64,000 nt of DNA from Runella sp. SP2 (GTDB lineage: Bacteria; Bacteroidota; Bacteroidia; Cytophagales; Spirosomataceae): assembly GCF_003711225.1 (NCBI RefSeq), contig NZ_CP031030.1:5817501-5881500 (forward strand), written 5' to 3'. The notes under the pieces were generated by a model. The model searched no databases. It was not told the DNA's origin and worked only from the letters and a program-made list of their open reading frames with translations. Below are positions 63,093 through 64,000 of this stretch, piece after piece. Within the stretch, counting starts at the first letter, position 1, and each line of letters starts with the position of its first letter. The position numbers and the translations under genes were made by a program.

Positions 63093-63857
63093 ATGCACCC
63101 AATTCAAACCCAAATGCTAAAGCGAGAACGACAGGCATTCATTATGAAACAAATCAATCTTCACAATCGGATATTGTCTGCCGATTTGGGATTGATGTTG
63201 AACGTTTCGGAGGATACCATCCGCCGTGACCTTAATGAACTGGCGGAGGCGGGCGAACTGGTGAAGGTTCACGGTGGAGCTTTGTCAAAATCGTACCATT
63301 ACGATTATGCCCCGAGTACAACGTATGCTTTATCGGAAAAAACGGTCATCGCGCAAAAAGCCGCTACCCTCATCGAAGACGGAATGTTTGTTATTCTAGG
63401 TGGAGGAACGACCGTTAGGGAGTTGGCGAGGTTATTGCCTGTCGATTTAAAAGCTACTTTTTTTACCATAAGCCTGACAACCGCCCTTCAGTTGTGCGAC
63501 CACCCGACGATTGACGTAATATTTTTGGGGGGAACGCTGGTCAAAAATTCGCAGATTAGCGTGGGAGGCGAAGTCATTAGCCGTCTCAATGAAATCAAGG
63601 CTGATTTGTGCATCATGGGTACCAATGCCATTGATACCGAATGTATTACGGATACGGATTTAGAGGCAGTTCAGGTGAAAAAAGCCATGATAAAAGCGTC
63701 TAAACGAAGTGCGGTGGTGACCATTAGTGAAAAACTGGGCAGTACCCAAAAACTTCAAGTGTGTGAGTTATCGGACATTGATTATTTGGTGACTGATTTG
63801 CCTGCCGATGCACCGCAGTTTTTAGGCTACCGCCGTGAAGGTCTGGTTATATTGTAG
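63093..63857 (+). CDS. DeoR/GlpR-family transcriptional regulator
   Basis: A 254-aa protein: N-terminal HTH LSADLGLMLNVSEDTIRRDL with ELVKVHGGAL wing, and the sugar-phosphate-sensing DeoRC domain (VILGGGTTVRELARLL, GGEVISRLNEIKADLCIMGT). Such repressors respond to sugar phosphates. The divergent position suggests it controls the SusC/SusD pair or the downstream gene. Confidence 0.93.
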   Translation: MHPIQTQMLKRERQAFIMKQINLHNRILSADLGLMLNVSEDTIRRDLNELAEAGELVKVHGGALSKSYHYDYAPSTTYALSEKTVIAQKAATLIEDGMFVILGGGTTVRELARLLPVDLKATFFTISLTTALQLCDHPTIDVIFLGGTLVKNSQISVGGEVISRLNEIKADLCIMGTNAIDTECITDTDLEAVQVKKAMIKASKRSAVVTISEKLGSTQKLQVCELSDIDYLVTDLPADAPQFLGYRREGLVIL

Positions 63858-63869
63858 AATTTTGCCAAG

Positions 63870-64000
63870 ATGCTCAGAGCCCTATTAATACATATTCGAG
63901 ACTTTTGTTATCACTATTCTAAGAAACAAGGAGGCGAAAAGTTTGCGGAAGAAAATTACAAGTTACGTCTTTTGGGCTTTGTATTTATCTATTACATAGG
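63870..64000 (+). CDS. Partial gene at the window edge
   Basis: An ATG at 63870 opens a frame that runs off the end: MLRALLIHIRDFCYHYSKKQ..., with a hydrophobic start of a membrane span (LLGFVFIYYIG). Unrecognised; likely a membrane protein co-transcribed with the regulator. Confidence 0.4.
   Translation, partial: MLRALLIHIRDFCYHYSKKQGGEKFAEENYKLRLLGFVFIYYI

Overview
The window reads as chromosome of a Bacteroidota bacterium, probably a Cytophagales member (Runella, Emticicia or Spirosoma-like; the genus is inference). Support: a SusC/SusD outer-membrane pair, a ubiE-porT neighbour pair (PorT belongs to the type IX secretion system), a secreted S46 dipeptidyl-peptidase, a DUF4199 protein, promoters of the Bacteroidota TTTG / TAnnTTTG type, and a dcw cell-wall cluster of Bacteroidota gene content.

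Layout. 0.1-3.6 kb: an unknown protein, an AhpD-like protein and a large glucosidase-like enzyme, all on minus. 3.7-10.1 kb (+): a secreted MTA/SAH nucleosidase, an acyl-CoA carboxylase beta subunit, then a short polysaccharide or glycan-assembly run (unknown secreted protein, GT2, GT4, phosphoglycosyl transferase, sugar acyltransferase). 10.2-16.6 kb: holin-like membrane protein, ubiE/menG, porT, a 2OG-Fe(II)-type oxygenase, a chromate-transporter-family protein and a DPP7-like S46 peptidase. 16.7-19.0 kb: GTPases Der and Era (-). 19.1-28.2 kb: initiator tRNA-Met whose 3' end is the attachment site of a 9.0-kb integrated element. 28.3-31.2 kb: histidine phosphatase-like lipoprotein, TPR protein, and a 540-bp AT-rich gap packed with DnaA-box-like 9-mers. 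31.2-47.2 kb (-): Ig-like lipoprotein, mnmG, ybeY, a radical SAM protein, accD, alkD-like, and ftsZ-ftsA-ftsQ-murC-murG-ftsW-murD. 47.3-58.2 kb: cyclase-family enzyme, a cytochrome c/LRR fusion with a glycosidase-like partner, a frameshifted DUF433 antitoxin relic, thioredoxin-like protein, gcvH, a dihydroorotase homologue lacking metal ligands, DUF4199, a J-domain-like coiled-coil protein, DUF4920, and prfB with its programmed +1 frameshift. 58.3-64 kb: SusD and SusC, a divergent DeoR-type regulator, and a partial gene.

The standout region is the integrated element. A perfect 20-bp direct repeat bounds it: the tRNA 3' end at 19191-19210 and its copy at 28181-28200. Each end also carries a 21-bp arm-like tandem motif. 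It encodes a tyrosine recombinase, an excisionase-like HTH protein, a putative rolling-circle initiator of gene II/X type, two small HTH proteins and three unknown proteins. It also contains a GC-rich array of 17 copies of a 107-bp repeat. The copies form a higher-order structure: units 1-8 and units 9-16 carry the same order of sequence variants, which means an 856-bp block was duplicated. Terminator-like hairpins on both sides point inward, so the array looks insulated from neighbouring transcription. No conjugation, capsid or reverse-transcriptase gene is visible, and the role of the array is unknown.

A second notable region is a possible replication origin. Over a dozen DnaA-box-like 9-mers lie between the TPR gene and mnmG, and a parS-like palindrome (15 of 16 bases of the consensus) lies just upstream of mnmG. 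Gene orientation to the right of this region (dcw genes head-on) argues against it, so the origin call is tentative.
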